Assembly (NCBI RefSeq): GCF_030504645.1 | Contig: NZ_JAUKWQ010000003.1 | Coordinates: 1-64,000 of the forward strand | Direction: 5' to 3' | DNA length: 64,000 nt | Origin: Rhizobium oryzicola | GTDB lineage: Bacteria; Pseudomonadota; Alphaproteobacteria; Rhizobiales; Rhizobiaceae | Shown here: positions 28,306 through 37,324 of the stretch, piece after piece | How positions within the stretch are numbered: the stretch's first letter is position 1 | Layout: the number at the start of each line of letters is the position of its first letter | Notes under the pieces: model-generated | The model's database searches: none | Told to the model about the DNA's origin: nothing | The model's input: the letters and a program-made list of their open reading frames with translations, nothing else | Position numbers and translations under genes: made by a program

Positions 28306-29553
28306 TCAAGCGGCAAGAGAGAGATAAGCCGCCGCAGTCCATGAAAATCCAAGACCGCCACATCCTTCACCAGTAATCGGATCGAAATATTCCGCAAAGC
28401 CTTCCGTTTCGATCGCGCGAACAGTGCTCAATCGCAGAGCCTCGGCCATGTCCGCACGGGAATTTCGCGTCAGTCCTTCAATCAGCAGCCAATTGATAAT
28501 GGCCCAGGACGGCCCCCGCCAGTACCGCTTGGCTTCGAAGCTATCAACATACGGTTTCGTCGTCGGAAATGCCACTTTCATGCCGTCCGACCAGCGCTGC
28601 ATTTCCGCAACCACCGCATCAGCAAGGTCCGCACTGAGATCAAGCGCCAACAGGGGAAGGAAGCCAGCATGCGTCGGTGCCTCGATATCCTGGCCGGAGA
28701 CGAGATCGCGCGAAACGAAGCGCGAAAATGCCGGACGCCATTGTGCCAGAAGCGCGCGCCTTGACTTCTCATTGAAGGCTACGATCTCCGCGGCATCATC
28801 GAGCAGGCCGAATTCTTGCGCAAGCGCCCGAAGGTCTTCGCCAGCTTTGAGGAGGATCGCCGTGGTCTGGACTTCCGCAACCTTGAATGGCGCTTTTTCC
28901 CACTGCTTTGCCCAATTCCATTCACAGGCCGCGTAGACGTCGACCAGATGGATGAAGCGCTGGTAATCCTCGTTGCGTGGACGCATGTCAGCGTTGACGT
29001 GACTGGTGTCCTTGCGCACGACCGGCGTATCGGTCGTGGTCGGCACGCGGGCCAACGCCACGTCCCAGGCTGGGGAATTGTCGCTGCCGCTCTCCCAAGG
29101 ATGCAACAGGGCAACGAGGCCGGTGCCTTCCGGATCACGCGCAGAATACCACCAGCGATGCCATTTCAGGGCAGCTTCGTAGAGCGGCAGGGTGCGCGTC
29201 CTGTCTCCGCTGGCCTCATGCAGTTTGCGCAGCGCTATGGCGAAAACCGGAGGCTGGGTAATCCCGGATGTCGGGATGCTATGACGAGTCCGCCAGACAT
29301 TCGGCCCGGGGAAATAGCTATCACTTGGCTGGTGGAAGACGATATGCGGGATCATTCCATCCGCCCATTGTCCTTCGACAAGCCGCTCCAATTCACGATA
29401 GGCGCGGTCGGTATCGTAGAGCGCAAAGCCCATTGCCACGAAGGCTGAATCCCAATTCCATTGAAAAGGATAGAGCCGATCGGTCGGTACGGTATAGCCG
29501 CCCCGGTCGTTGGTGACCAGGATGCGCTTAGCCTCATTGATATGCATGTTCAT
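28306..29553 (-). CDS. GH63-like glycosidase, mannosyl-/glucosylglycerate hydrolase candidate
   Basis: A 415-residue (alpha/alpha)6-barrel glycosidase without signal peptide, so cytosolic. It has the YPFQWNWDSAF motif (28-38), the WESGSDNSPAWD motif (153-164, Asp158 candidate acid), the YWRGPSW motif (about 345) and the end region EYFDPITGEG (388-397, candidate base). These are shared with the compact GH63-like mannosylglycerate and glucosylglycerate hydrolases (Thermus MgH, Mycolicibacterium GgH). Neighbours support this: a sugar ABC importer upstream and glycerate kinase downstream in the same operon. Which sugar (Man or Glc), or another alpha-glucoside such as a trehalose relative, is not settled by sequence. 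Confidence 0.75.
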   Translation of the reverse strand: MNMHINEAKRILVTNDRGGYTVPTDRLYPFQWNWDSAFVAMGFALYDTDRAYRELERLVEGQWADGMIPHIVFHQPSDSYFPGPNVWRTRHSIPTSGITQPPVFAIALRKLHEASGDRTRTLPLYEAALKWHRWWYSARDPEGTGLVALLHPWESGSDNSPAWDVALARVPTTTDTPVVRKDTSHVNADMRPRNEDYQRFIHLVDVYAACEWNWAKQWEKAPFKVAEVQTTAILLKAGEDLRALAQEFGLLDDAAEIVAFNEKSRRALLAQWRPAFSRFVSRDLVSGQDIEAPTHAGFLPLLALDLSADLADAVVAEMQRWSDGMKVAFPTTKPYVDSFEAKRYWRGPSWAIINWLLIEGLTRNSRADMAEALRLSTVRAIETEGFAEYFDPITGEGCGGLGFSWTAAAYLSLAA

Positions 29554-29572
29554 TTCGGAGACTCCACTGATC

Positions 29573-30631
29573 TCAGGCCATCTCGGCCGAATAGGATTTG
29601 CCGCTTTCGGGAGAAAGCCATGTGATGCGTTGGGAATCGAGCTTCAGACCGATCGTGTCACCGTTCTTCACGGTTTCCGACGCCGGCAGGATCACGCGCA
29701 CCGGCTGATCGTGGATGGAGCCTGTCAACAGCAGATGCGAGCCCATCGGCTCTGCGACACGGACCTTCATCTCCAACCCTTGCGGCAGGCTTGAAAGCTC
29801 AACCGCTTCGCCGCGAAGGCCGAGCACCACTTCCGCACCAGCCTCTCTCGGCACCGGCAAGTGATCGGCGCCCACGACGACTTTTCCGTTTGAGACAGGA
29901 ACCTTGATGAAATTCATCGGCGGGTTGCCGATAAAGCCCCCGACGAAACGCGTTGCCGGATGATTATAGACATCGACCGGCGAACCGACCTGTTCGACAA
30001 TGCCGCCATGCATGACCGCGATCCGGTCCGAAAGGCCCATGGCTTCGGTCTGATCGTGGGTGACATAGATCGTGGTGGTGCCAGCCGATTGCAGCACCGT
30101 CTTCAGTTCGGTGCGCATTTCTAGGCGCAGTAGAGCATCGAGATTGGAAAGCGGCTCGTCCATGAGAAGCACTTTCGGCTCGACGGCCAAAGCTCTTGCG
30201 ACCGCAACGCGTTGCCGCTGACCGCCGGAGAGCTTGTTGGGATAGCGATCGAGATACTGCTCGATGTGGAGCAGACCAGCCGCCTTTGCCACCTGCGCCT
30301 TCACGCGGGTCTCATCAGCCTTCTGCCTTCGCAGGCCGAAGGCGACGTTTTCATAAACCGTCATATGCGGGAAGACGGCGTAGTTCTGGAAGACCATCGC
30401 AAGTCCGCGATCCTTCGGCGCAAGCCCGATCACGGATTTGTCGCCAATGCGGATGTCGCCTCTGGAAGCAGTTTCCAATCCGGCGATGATGCGCAACAGC
30501 GTGGTTTTACCGCAGCCCGAGGGACCGAGCAGTGAGACGAATTCGCCATCGTTGATAGTCAGCGAGACCTCCTTCAACGCCTGAAAGGCACCAAAGCTCT
30601 TGCGGACACGGTCGATAACAATATTGGCCAT
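29573..30631 (-). CDS. Carbohydrate ABC transporter ATP-binding protein (UgpC/MalK-like)
   Basis: A 352-residue ABC ATPase with Walker A GPSGCGKTT (36-44), signature LSGGQRQRVAVARAL (about 134-148), Walker B VLLMDEP with LSNLDALLR, and the C-terminal OB-fold (TOBE) domain (FIGNPPMNF onward) of the MalK/UgpC/MsmK group. It energises the two permeases just upstream. A GGGAG lies about 13 bases before the start. Nineteen bases separate it from the glycosidase, so they are cotranscribed. Confidence 0.92.
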   Translation of the reverse strand: MANIVIDRVRKSFGAFQALKEVSLTINDGEFVSLLGPSGCGKTTLLRIIAGLETASRGDIRIGDKSVIGLAPKDRGLAMVFQNYAVFPHMTVYENVAFGLRRQKADETRVKAQVAKAAGLLHIEQYLDRYPNKLSGGQRQRVAVARALAVEPKVLLMDEPLSNLDALLRLEMRTELKTVLQSAGTTTIYVTHDQTEAMGLSDRIAVMHGGIVEQVGSPVDVYNHPATRFVGGFIGNPPMNFIKVPVSNGKVVVGADHLPVPREAGAEVVLGLRGEAVELSSLPQGLEMKVRVAEPMGSHLLLTGSIHDQPVRVILPASETVKNGDTIGLKLDSQRITWLSPESGKSYSAEMA

Positions 30632-30644
30632 GAGATGACTCCCT

Positions 30645-31511
30645 TTACTTGGAGGAGATGCCCCAGATCGCGAAGAGATATCGTCTGACCGCGAAAATGA
30701 AGACTACCGAGGGAAGGATGAGAAGCAGGCCTCCGGCGAAGCGATAATGCATCGGGCTTTCGGAGAGGACCGTAAGGAGATAGGCGGTGAGCGTGCGGTT
30801 GCGCACCGTCAGGACCGAGGCCGCAAACACCTCATTCCAGGAGATGACGAAGGCAAAGACAGCGGTTGCGACAAGGCCCGGAAGCGCCAACGGTGCAACA
30901 ACCTTGAAGAAGGCCTGAAGGCGTGTGCAGCCGAACACCCAGGCGGCTTCCTCAAGCTCCTTTGGCACGCCCAGAAATATGCCCTGGGTCACGAGGGCCG
31001 CAAAGGGCAGCGCGAGTACCGTATGAATGAGGCCGACGCCGAGAACCGTATCGTAGAGCCCGAGCCTGATGAAAGAGACGGTCAATGGCAAGGCCAGAAT
31101 TGCCAGCGGGAAGGCGCGCGTCAGGAGAACCAGCAGTCGGTAGCTATCTTTGCCCCAGAAATTATAGCGGGCCAGCGCATAGCCTGCCGGCGCACCAAGC
31201 AGGATGGAGAGTGCCACGGTGATGCCAGCGGCTCCGAGCGAATTGAAGAAGGAGTGAACCACGCCTTCCGTCGTCAGAAACAGGATGAAGGGTTCCAAGG
31301 AAATGCCGGTGGGCAGGAAAGATTTTGGCCATTGATAGACACCCTGGCGACCGCCCAATGCGCCAAGCGCCACCAAATAGATCGGCACAAGGACCCAGGC
31401 ACACAGCATAATGATGCCGCTCCATAAGAGCCAACGGCTGGACGAGGCAAAGCTGGCGGGACTTCTGGGCGCGCCACTCGCGGAATTTTGGGTAAGCGTT
31501 TGCTCGTTCAT
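30645..31511 (-). CDS. Carbohydrate ABC transporter permease (MalG-like)
   Basis: A 288-residue membrane protein with six spans, a long hydrophilic N-terminus and the EAA loop (ELEEAAWVFGCTRLQAFFKVVAPLALPG split over about 190-218). Typical of the inner MalG/UgpE partner in sugar importers. Its ATG overlaps the stop of the MalF-like gene (31508-31511), indicating coupled translation of the heterodimer. Confidence 0.9.
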   Translation of the reverse strand: MNEQTLTQNSASGAPRSPASFASSSRWLLWSGIIMLCAWVLVPIYLVALGALGGRQGVYQWPKSFLPTGISLEPFILFLTTEGVVHSFFNSLGAAGITVALSILLGAPAGYALARYNFWGKDSYRLLVLLTRAFPLAILALPLTVSFIRLGLYDTVLGVGLIHTVLALPFAALVTQGIFLGVPKELEEAAWVFGCTRLQAFFKVVAPLALPGLVATAVFAFVISWNEVFAASVLTVRNRTLTAYLLTVLSESPMHYRFAGGLLLILPSVVFIFAVRRYLFAIWGISSK

Positions 31512-32359
31512 GGCAGGCGCTCCGGATCGACCTTAAGGGCCTTGAGATAAATGAGGGTCGCGGAAAGCGAGATGATCATGATCAGAACCGCGTAGGCGGC
31601 GGCAACGCCGTAGTTTTGGTTCTGGTTTTGCCAGTTGTAGGCCTCGCCAACGAGCACCGGAAAATTACGCCCGCCAAGCGCATAGACGACCGCGAAGACT
31701 TCAAATGCAAGCACTGTGCGCAGGATCAGCGCCGATTGCAGGGCCGGACGGATGAGCGGTAGTGTGATCTTGCGGAAGCGGGTCCATGGACCGGCACCGA
31801 AAATCTCGGCAGCCTCCTTGAACTCTTTCGGCACCTGGTTGAGGCCAGCGACGATGATCACCATCACGATGGCCGTGCCCCGCCAGATCTCAGCAACGGC
31901 AATTGCAAAGAACAGTGCCACCGGTGTCTGGTAGGACAGCCATCCGGTCTGCCGTTCGATCAGGCCGAGCGAGAAGAGGATGGTGTTGAAATAGCCAGTG
32001 TTCTGCAGGATCGACAGCCAGACGAGACCGGCCGCGAGATCGGAAATACCGAGCGGAATGGTCCAGATCCAGAGGATCGTCTCGCGCCCGGTCCCGACCT
32101 TGGACACCATCGTGCCCATCGCCAGTGCAATCGCGATCTGCACCGGCACGACCGCGAGGGTCAGGAGAAATGTGTTCCTGAGGGAGTTGGTGAAATTGAT
32201 GTCCGCCACCATACGCTGCATGTTGTCCAGCGAGGGGGAACCGTCGCTCGATACGGCCAGCCAGAGCGTCTGAACCAGCGGCACGATAAACAGAAGCGCC
32301 AGGAATGCGACGGACGGCAGGATGAGCAGATAAGGGGTCCAGGGTCGGTTTTGGGTCAT
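31508..32359 (-). CDS. Carbohydrate ABC transporter permease (MalF-like)
   Basis: A 283-residue six-span permease with the EAA motif KEFKEAAEIFGAGPWTRF near residue 195 and LPLIRPAL after it. MalF/UgpA-like. Start at 32359 has AAGG upstream. It lies 113 bases downstream of the solute-binding protein gene and overlaps the second permease by four bases. Confidence 0.9.
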   Translation of the reverse strand: MTQNRPWTPYLLILPSVAFLALLFIVPLVQTLWLAVSSDGSPSLDNMQRMVADINFTNSLRNTFLLTLAVVPVQIAIALAMGTMVSKVGTGRETILWIWTIPLGISDLAAGLVWLSILQNTGYFNTILFSLGLIERQTGWLSYQTPVALFFAIAVAEIWRGTAIVMVIIVAGLNQVPKEFKEAAEIFGAGPWTRFRKITLPLIRPALQSALILRTVLAFEVFAVVYALGGRNFPVLVGEAYNWQNQNQNYGVAAAYAVLIMIISLSATLIYLKALKVDPERLP

Positions 32360-32472
32360 AGCTACCGCCTTGCGAAGGTGAGATCCGACGTCCGCTCACT
32401 CGCAGGCGGACGTCGTAGGCTCTGGGGCTTGTTCAGGTCAGGATCGACTTCACGATCCCGAGACCAGCCGTA

Positions 32473-33747
32473 TCATTGGACCGGGCAGGCCCCGTCGCTC
32501 TTTGCATCCGGCGCCCAGCAGGGGGCCTTGGTGTCGGCCATCAACTTGGCCATCACCGCGCCCTGCTTGGCGAGGACATCGGCCACAGGCTGTTTCTGCA
32601 GCACGACGAGCTGGAAGGTGTCCATATAGACCTTGTTGAACTCGCCACCCTTGTCGCCGAGGCCGACGGGCAAGAGCGAGATCACCGCATCCTTGGCGTT
32701 CTGCGTCCTGGTGACTGCTCCGGCAAGAAGCGCGACACCTTTGTTAAGATCCGGCGGCAACTGAACGTTCAGCGTCGGGAAAAATCCGACCTTCGAAGCC
32801 GTCAGAAGCTGCACCTTCTGGGTGGAGAAGCTCTCGATGATTTTGGTCGCGCCCTCCTTGTCCGGCGCGCCCTTGGGGATCGCGAGACCAGCGATGACGG
32901 GCATGTAGCCACGGCCCTTCGGGCCAGCCGGTGCCGGAAACACGACATAGTCATCCGGAGCGGCAGAAACAGCGTTTTTCAGACGCGCGATATGATCCCA
33001 GGCGACCATGACTTCACCGGCCGCCAAGGGCTCCTGCATGAAATCATAATTGGTTGAGTTGGGGCTGACATAGGCCCACAGCGCTTTAAGCTTTTCCCAG
33101 CCAGCGGCCGCGTCGGCGGTCTTGAAGGTGCGCACCACGCCACCTGTAAAAGATGGATAGAAATAGCCCTGGAAATAGCGCGCCATCAAACCCTTCGGGC
33201 CCGCGGGAAAGCCAATCTGTGGCTGACCGGTCGCATCCTGCATCGCTTTGCCCCAGGCAATCAGCTCGTCATAGGTGAGCGCGTTGACATCGGCACCTTT
33301 GGGCAGCCACTGCAGGGCTTCCTTCTTGGCAGCCATGACATAGGTCGCCTGCATCCACGGAATATACTGCTGATTGGGCTTGCCCAGCTTGCCGAGATCA
33401 AGGACCGATTGCGGCATGCCAGCACCGGCGAGCTTCTTGGCCAGATCGTCCAGTGGTTCCAGCTGATCCTTGTCGGCCAGCGGCGAAAGCTCTCCATGCA
33501 ATGCGCCGACGAGGCTGACGGTATGCTTTCCGGCCTGCCGTTCTGCCTCCATGCGCACGGCAAACTGCGGTGGCTCCTCAACCACATAATCGACCTTGCC
33601 AACATCCTTCAAAAGGTCCTGACGAACAATCGTCGCCTCCTCGATTGGACGCAACTGGGTGGATACGAAGACGGTCTGGGCCAGCCCTGGCGTAGCAAAA
33701 GCGAGCACAGTGGATGCGACAATTCCCAATTTCACCTGATGTTTCAT
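32473..33747 (-). CDS. Carbohydrate ABC transporter, family-1 solute-binding protein
   Basis: A 424-residue periplasmic binding protein: signal peptide (hydrophobic 7-22, cleavage near GLAQ at residue 24) then a bilobal family-1 fold for sugars and glycosides. GGAGGAG precedes the ATG. First structural gene after lacI in the operon. The C-terminus carries a Cys pair (CWAP and DGACPV) that may form a disulfide. The ligand is predicted from context to be a glycosylglycerate. Confidence 0.88.
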   Translation of the reverse strand: MKHQVKLGIVASTVLAFATPGLAQTVFVSTQLRPIEEATIVRQDLLKDVGKVDYVVEEPPQFAVRMEAERQAGKHTVSLVGALHGELSPLADKDQLEPLDDLAKKLAGAGMPQSVLDLGKLGKPNQQYIPWMQATYVMAAKKEALQWLPKGADVNALTYDELIAWGKAMQDATGQPQIGFPAGPKGLMARYFQGYFYPSFTGGVVRTFKTADAAAGWEKLKALWAYVSPNSTNYDFMQEPLAAGEVMVAWDHIARLKNAVSAAPDDYVVFPAPAGPKGRGYMPVIAGLAIPKGAPDKEGATKIIESFSTQKVQLLTASKVGFFPTLNVQLPPDLNKGVALLAGAVTRTQNAKDAVISLLPVGLGDKGGEFNKVYMDTFQLVVLQKQPVADVLAKQGAVMAKLMADTKAPCWAPDAKSDGACPVQ

Positions 33748-33802
33748 AGTCTCCTCCGTTCATCATGTTGGCTTGGTATGACTGCCTGCGTTGAACCGCT
33801 CC

Positions 33803-34819
33803 CTATCGAGGCCGATGGCTGTCGCGGTCGACGAATTCAACGGCGTGAAGCTCCTGAAGCTCCTCCGCCGGTTCTCCTGCGATTGCGCGCAGCAGGAGGG
33901 AAGCGAAGCTCACGCCTAAGTTTTGGCCCGTCATGCGCATGGTTGAGAGCGAGGGACTGGTAAACGCCCCCATCGGCAAGTCGTCATGTCCGACGATGCT
34001 AATGGCGTTGCCGCCAGGGATCTCGCGCAGTGCACGGAGCGCGCCGATCGCCATTTCATCGGTGGCACACACCAAGGCGGTCGGCGGCGAGGGACGATTG
34101 AGCAGTTCGAGAGCTGCCACATAGCCACCCTGCTCTGTCGGAGCCGCTTCTGTGCACAGATCAGCATCGAGCCCCGCTTCATCCATCGCGGCTTTCCACC
34201 CTCTGCGGCGCACATTGGCGAAATAATACTCCTGAGGCCCGGCGATATGGGCGATCCTTCGATGTCCGGCACTCTGGAAGCGGACCGTCGCAGCGTGAAA
34301 CCCGGCGAAGCCGTCGCCGTCGATGAACGGGTGCGGGATCGGGCTTTCCGTACGGCCGTTCGTCACAAAGGGGACACCGCGGGACTGGAGAAATTCAACG
34401 CGTTCGTCGTGACGTTTCGTACGCACAAGAAGCATTGCGTCGATACGGCGTCCGTCGACAAAACGGCGGCACATATCGAGTTCACTCTCGCCGCGTGGCA
34501 CTGGCGCGATGACAAGATTGAGGCCCGCTGATGCAAGATGTTCAGCACAGCCGGACAGCATATCGAGGAAATGCGGCGGTCCGATATTGCCGGGATCGCT
34601 GGGCAGCGTCACTGCGACCAGTTCCGCACGCTGCTTGCGCAGCCGACGTGCGGATGCGTTCGGATGATAGCCCGCTTTTTCCGCGGCTTCACGAACCCGT
34701 TCCCGCGTTGCGGCAGAGACATCGCCATAGCCATCGAGCGCACGCGAAACCGTGGTAATCGACAGTCCGAGCGACTGAGCAAGCTGCTTGAGATTTGCCA
34801 AAGTTTCCTCCCTAGGCAT
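33803..34819 (-). CDS. LacI-family transcriptional regulator
   Basis: From the ATG at 34819 the product has 338 residues; upstream in-frame codons run through the operator and are rejected. The HTH (TLANLKQLAQSLGLSITTVSRAL, about 5-27) is followed by the hinge helix (NASARRLRKQRA) and a periplasmic-binding-like effector domain. It is the first gene of the sugar operon, 55 bases before the binding-protein gene. Its promoter carries two CCAAAACGTTTTGG palindromes, so it should repress itself and the whole operon until the sugar or glycerate derivative binds. Confidence 0.9.
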   Translation of the reverse strand: MPREETLANLKQLAQSLGLSITTVSRALDGYGDVSAATRERVREAAEKAGYHPNASARRLRKQRAELVAVTLPSDPGNIGPPHFLDMLSGCAEHLASAGLNLVIAPVPRGESELDMCRRFVDGRRIDAMLLVRTKRHDERVEFLQSRGVPFVTNGRTESPIPHPFIDGDGFAGFHAATVRFQSAGHRRIAHIAGPQEYYFANVRRRGWKAAMDEAGLDADLCTEAAPTEQGGYVAALELLNRPSPPTALVCATDEMAIGALRALREIPGGNAISIVGHDDLPMGAFTSPSLSTMRMTGQNLGVSFASLLLRAIAGEPAEELQELHAVEFVDRDSHRPR

Positions 34820-34824
34820 CAGGA

Positions 34825-34873
34825 CAATGTTCCAAAACGTTTTGGGAGTCAACCAAAACGTTTTGGAACATTG
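34825..34873 (-). promoter_or_regulatory. Double LacI operator in a 21-bp perfect inverted repeat
   Basis: Two identical CCAAAACGTTTTGG palindromes sit at 34832-34845 and 34853-34866, centre to centre 21 bp (two helical turns). The flanking CAATGTT and AACATTG extend this into a 21-bp perfect inverted repeat (34825-34845 with 34853-34873) around a seven-base centre. The AAAACGTTTT core is classic for LacI-family repressors. It lies directly upstream of lacI, so it must overlap the operon promoter. Confidence 0.85.
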
Positions 34874-35139
34874 GGTGGAAGCACCTACTAGCGCCGTCTT
34901 CCATTGCATACCCTATGCAATAATTTGGAAAATTCACCCTCGAATACATTGTGTTGACATTCTCCGCTTTGGCGATGGGCTGCTAGCACCATGAGCTGCT
35001 TCTTTGACTTAGGGCTCGCAGACATCCGCTGATTGCTCAAGCTGGCTATGGTAGGAGACTGTAGATGTCCTGGGAAAGTCGTGCCAACACCGCATATCCG
35101 GCGATATGCCCAAATGGTTGCGTCGCCTTAACGGTTGGA

Positions 35140-35992
35140 GCTCTTGGTTAGGACCAGATCAATGAATTGACATGATTGGCTGATTCCTTGCTTTTCGAGG
35201 TTTGGAAAGCAAGGAGGCTCATGATGAGCGATCTTTTCTGGTTGTCCGATGAGGCTTGGTCTGCGCTTGAGCCCCATCTGCCCAAGAACCAACCGGGCGC
35301 GCCACGCGTCGATGATCGACGCATCATTTCCGGCATCCTGCATGTCTTGAAAGTCGGCTGCCGCTGGCGCGATGTGCCGCCGGAATATCGTCCTGCCAAG
35401 ACTGCCTATAACCGTTATCACCGCTGGGCGAGACGTCGCATCTGGCACCGTCTCTTTGAGAAGATGGCAGCCAAAGGCCCTGTTCCCCAGGAGCTATCCA
35501 TCGACAGCACCCACATCAAGGCGCATCGCTCGGCGCAAGGCTCAAAAGGGGGGTGTGGGCGCAAGCGATTGGCACCTCGCGTGGCGCAAGAACAAGCAAA
35601 ATCCATTGCTTGGCCGATGATTGTGGCCGACCGGTCGCCTTCACACTGACTCCCGGAAACATTGCGGATATCAAGATGGCGATCCCATTGCTGGAACTCG
35701 CTCGCCCGACAAAGCGCCTCCTGGCAGACAAAGCCTACGACGCCGACAGCTTGCGGGACTGGCTGGGGCGCCAACACATCAAGGCAGTCATTCCATCATC
35801 AGCCGCAGGAAGGACGCCGTATCCGTTGGATCGCAAATCCTACAGCCGCAGGAACGTTATAGAGCGGTTGTTCTGCAGCCTCAAGAATTGGCGACGCATC
35901 GCAACCAGATACGACCGCCTCGCAACAAATTACATGGCAGCTATCGCTCTCGTTTCAGCAATAATCGCTTGGATATGATTGAGTCCTCACCC
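35140..35992. mobile_element. IS5-family (IS427-like) insertion sequence
   Basis: An element-sized block around the transposase below. The outer ends (left about GGTTAGGACC near 35138, right GTGAGGACTC-like read on the other strand near 35990) are imperfectly related and may be the terminal repeats. I could not fix exact ends or a target duplication. It directly abuts a second, decayed IS5-family copy in the opposite orientation. Confidence 0.6.
35221..35978 (+). CDS. IS5-family transposase, orfA/orfB with -1 frameshift
   Basis: OrfA runs from 35221 (or the adjacent ATG at 35224) to 35649: FWLSDEAWSALEPHLPKNQ, DDRRIISGILHVLKVGCRW and the first catalytic Asp in SIDSTHIKAH. OrfB (from about 35553 to 35978) continues the family sequence: AQAIGTSRGARTSKIH, LADKAYDADSL (second Asp) and RNVIERLFCSLKNWRRIATRYD (Glu). 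The frames join by a -1 shift at AAAAGGGGGG (35544-35553), the slippery type used by IS427-group elements. With that shift the full DDE protein of about 250 residues is intact, so this may be the only active element here. Confidence 0.85.
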
Positions 35993-36766
35993 TAGGTGCC
36001 GGACTCATTAGTTGAGGCAATCCATATCCTCGCCGCCGCAAGTTTGAGGGCGGTGAGATAGTTATCAGCGCGCCGGTCGTATCGCGTCGCGAGGCCACGC
36101 ATCTGCTGGATGCGGTTGAAGAACCGCTCCACGAGATTGCGCTGACGGTAGACCCAGCGGCTGAAGCTTTGAATGTCTTCTTTCGATTGCTCTTGGCCGG
36201 GATATTCGCCCAGCATTTGCGTTGCTTGGCGAAGTTACGAATGGCATCGGTGTCATATGCCTTGTCGGCAAGGATCGTTGTTCCGGGCTGAACGTCGCTC
36301 AGCAACTTTTCAGCCATAGGAGCATCGGCCGCCTGACCTGCGGTTAACTCCAGACGAACCGGCAAGCCATCAGCATCGACAAGAGCATGGATTTTTGTCG
36401 TCAGGCCGCCGCGGGAACGTCCCATGCAAGGATCGGCAGATCCCCCTTTTTAGCGTTGGCAGCACGCTGGTGAACGCGGACACAAGAACTGTCGATCATC
36501 ACGATGTCTCCATCATAACGCTTTGAAACAGCGTCGAGAAGACGATCCCAAACACCTGCTTTGCGCCAGCGGGAAAACCGATTGTAAAGCGTCGTGCGCG
36601 GGCCATAACGCTCCAGCACATCTCGCCAAGACGAACCGGTTCTGAAACGCCACAGGATGCCGTTGATCACTCGGCGGTCGTTAACACGTTCAATTCCACG
36701 GGTATTGGTTGGCAGAAGCGGTGCAATGACGTCCCATTCTTCGTCGCTCAATTCGTGACGGCGCAT
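35992..36766 (-). pseudogene. Second IS5-family transposase, frameshifted
   Basis: The N-terminal part starts at 36766 (RRHELSDEEWDVIAPLLP, then VMIDSSCVRVHQRAAN). A middle part in another frame reads GRSRGGLTTKIHALVDADG and LADKAYDTDAIR, and the end in a third frame reads RWVYRQRNLVERFFNRIQQMRGLATRYD to about 35992. The first shift near 36420 may be the natural orfA/orfB junction; the second, near 36200, is a mutation. So probably inactive. Opposite in orientation to the neighbouring IS5 copy. Confidence 0.82.
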
Positions 36767-36836
36767 GGCAATCTCCTTTCACGGAGATTGAATCACACAC
36801 CGTCCCCAAGATGAACCCCGTTTATGGGGACACTGC

Positions 36837-37034
36837 CTAATCAGCGAACTTCAGGCCAAATTTCGCCGCCCGCTCCGAGCCAGTCTGGAATGAAACTTTG
36901 ATGCCGCGCTCAGCCAACAGATCTTCGACGTCGCGTGGGCTGGGTGGGAACCGATAATTGAGCCATACGGCGTGGGCAATGATCTCAGCGGGAAAGCGTT
37001 GGCATCTGAAGTGAGCACGAGCAGCTTCGGTCAT
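36837..37034 (-). pseudogene. IS6-family transposase N-terminal fragment
   Basis: Sixty-five residues from the ATG at 37034: RFPAEIIAHAVWL, SPRDVEDLLAERGIKVSFQT and ERAAKFGLKFA match the start of rhizobial IS6-type transposases. Everything after the HTH is missing. The same IS type recurs in the same orientation at about 50.2-50.8 kb, so this fragment may be one flank of a relic composite element carrying the hyu operon. Confidence 0.8.
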
Positions 37035-37324
37035 GACAACCCTAATACCAACTCAACACCAACCAAGAAGTTAAGGCGTCGCCATCAAACTGCGGACACT
37101 GATTACGAAAACAGGTCTGGACGCGATTTTCTAGCTATGAGACCCTGAATCGGTAGTGAAATGGTAGGCGCGTGAAACGGCTTGCCTTTTACCGCCGCGC
37201 CTGGTCGTCTATGAGACAGATTAGACGAAGTTTCTGGAGAGAATTCACCTAGCGATCGATGTAGAAGCAACGGCGCTGCGCGATAAGAGGAAGTACGTCT
37301 TAAGCATCAAAAAAGGATAATTTT

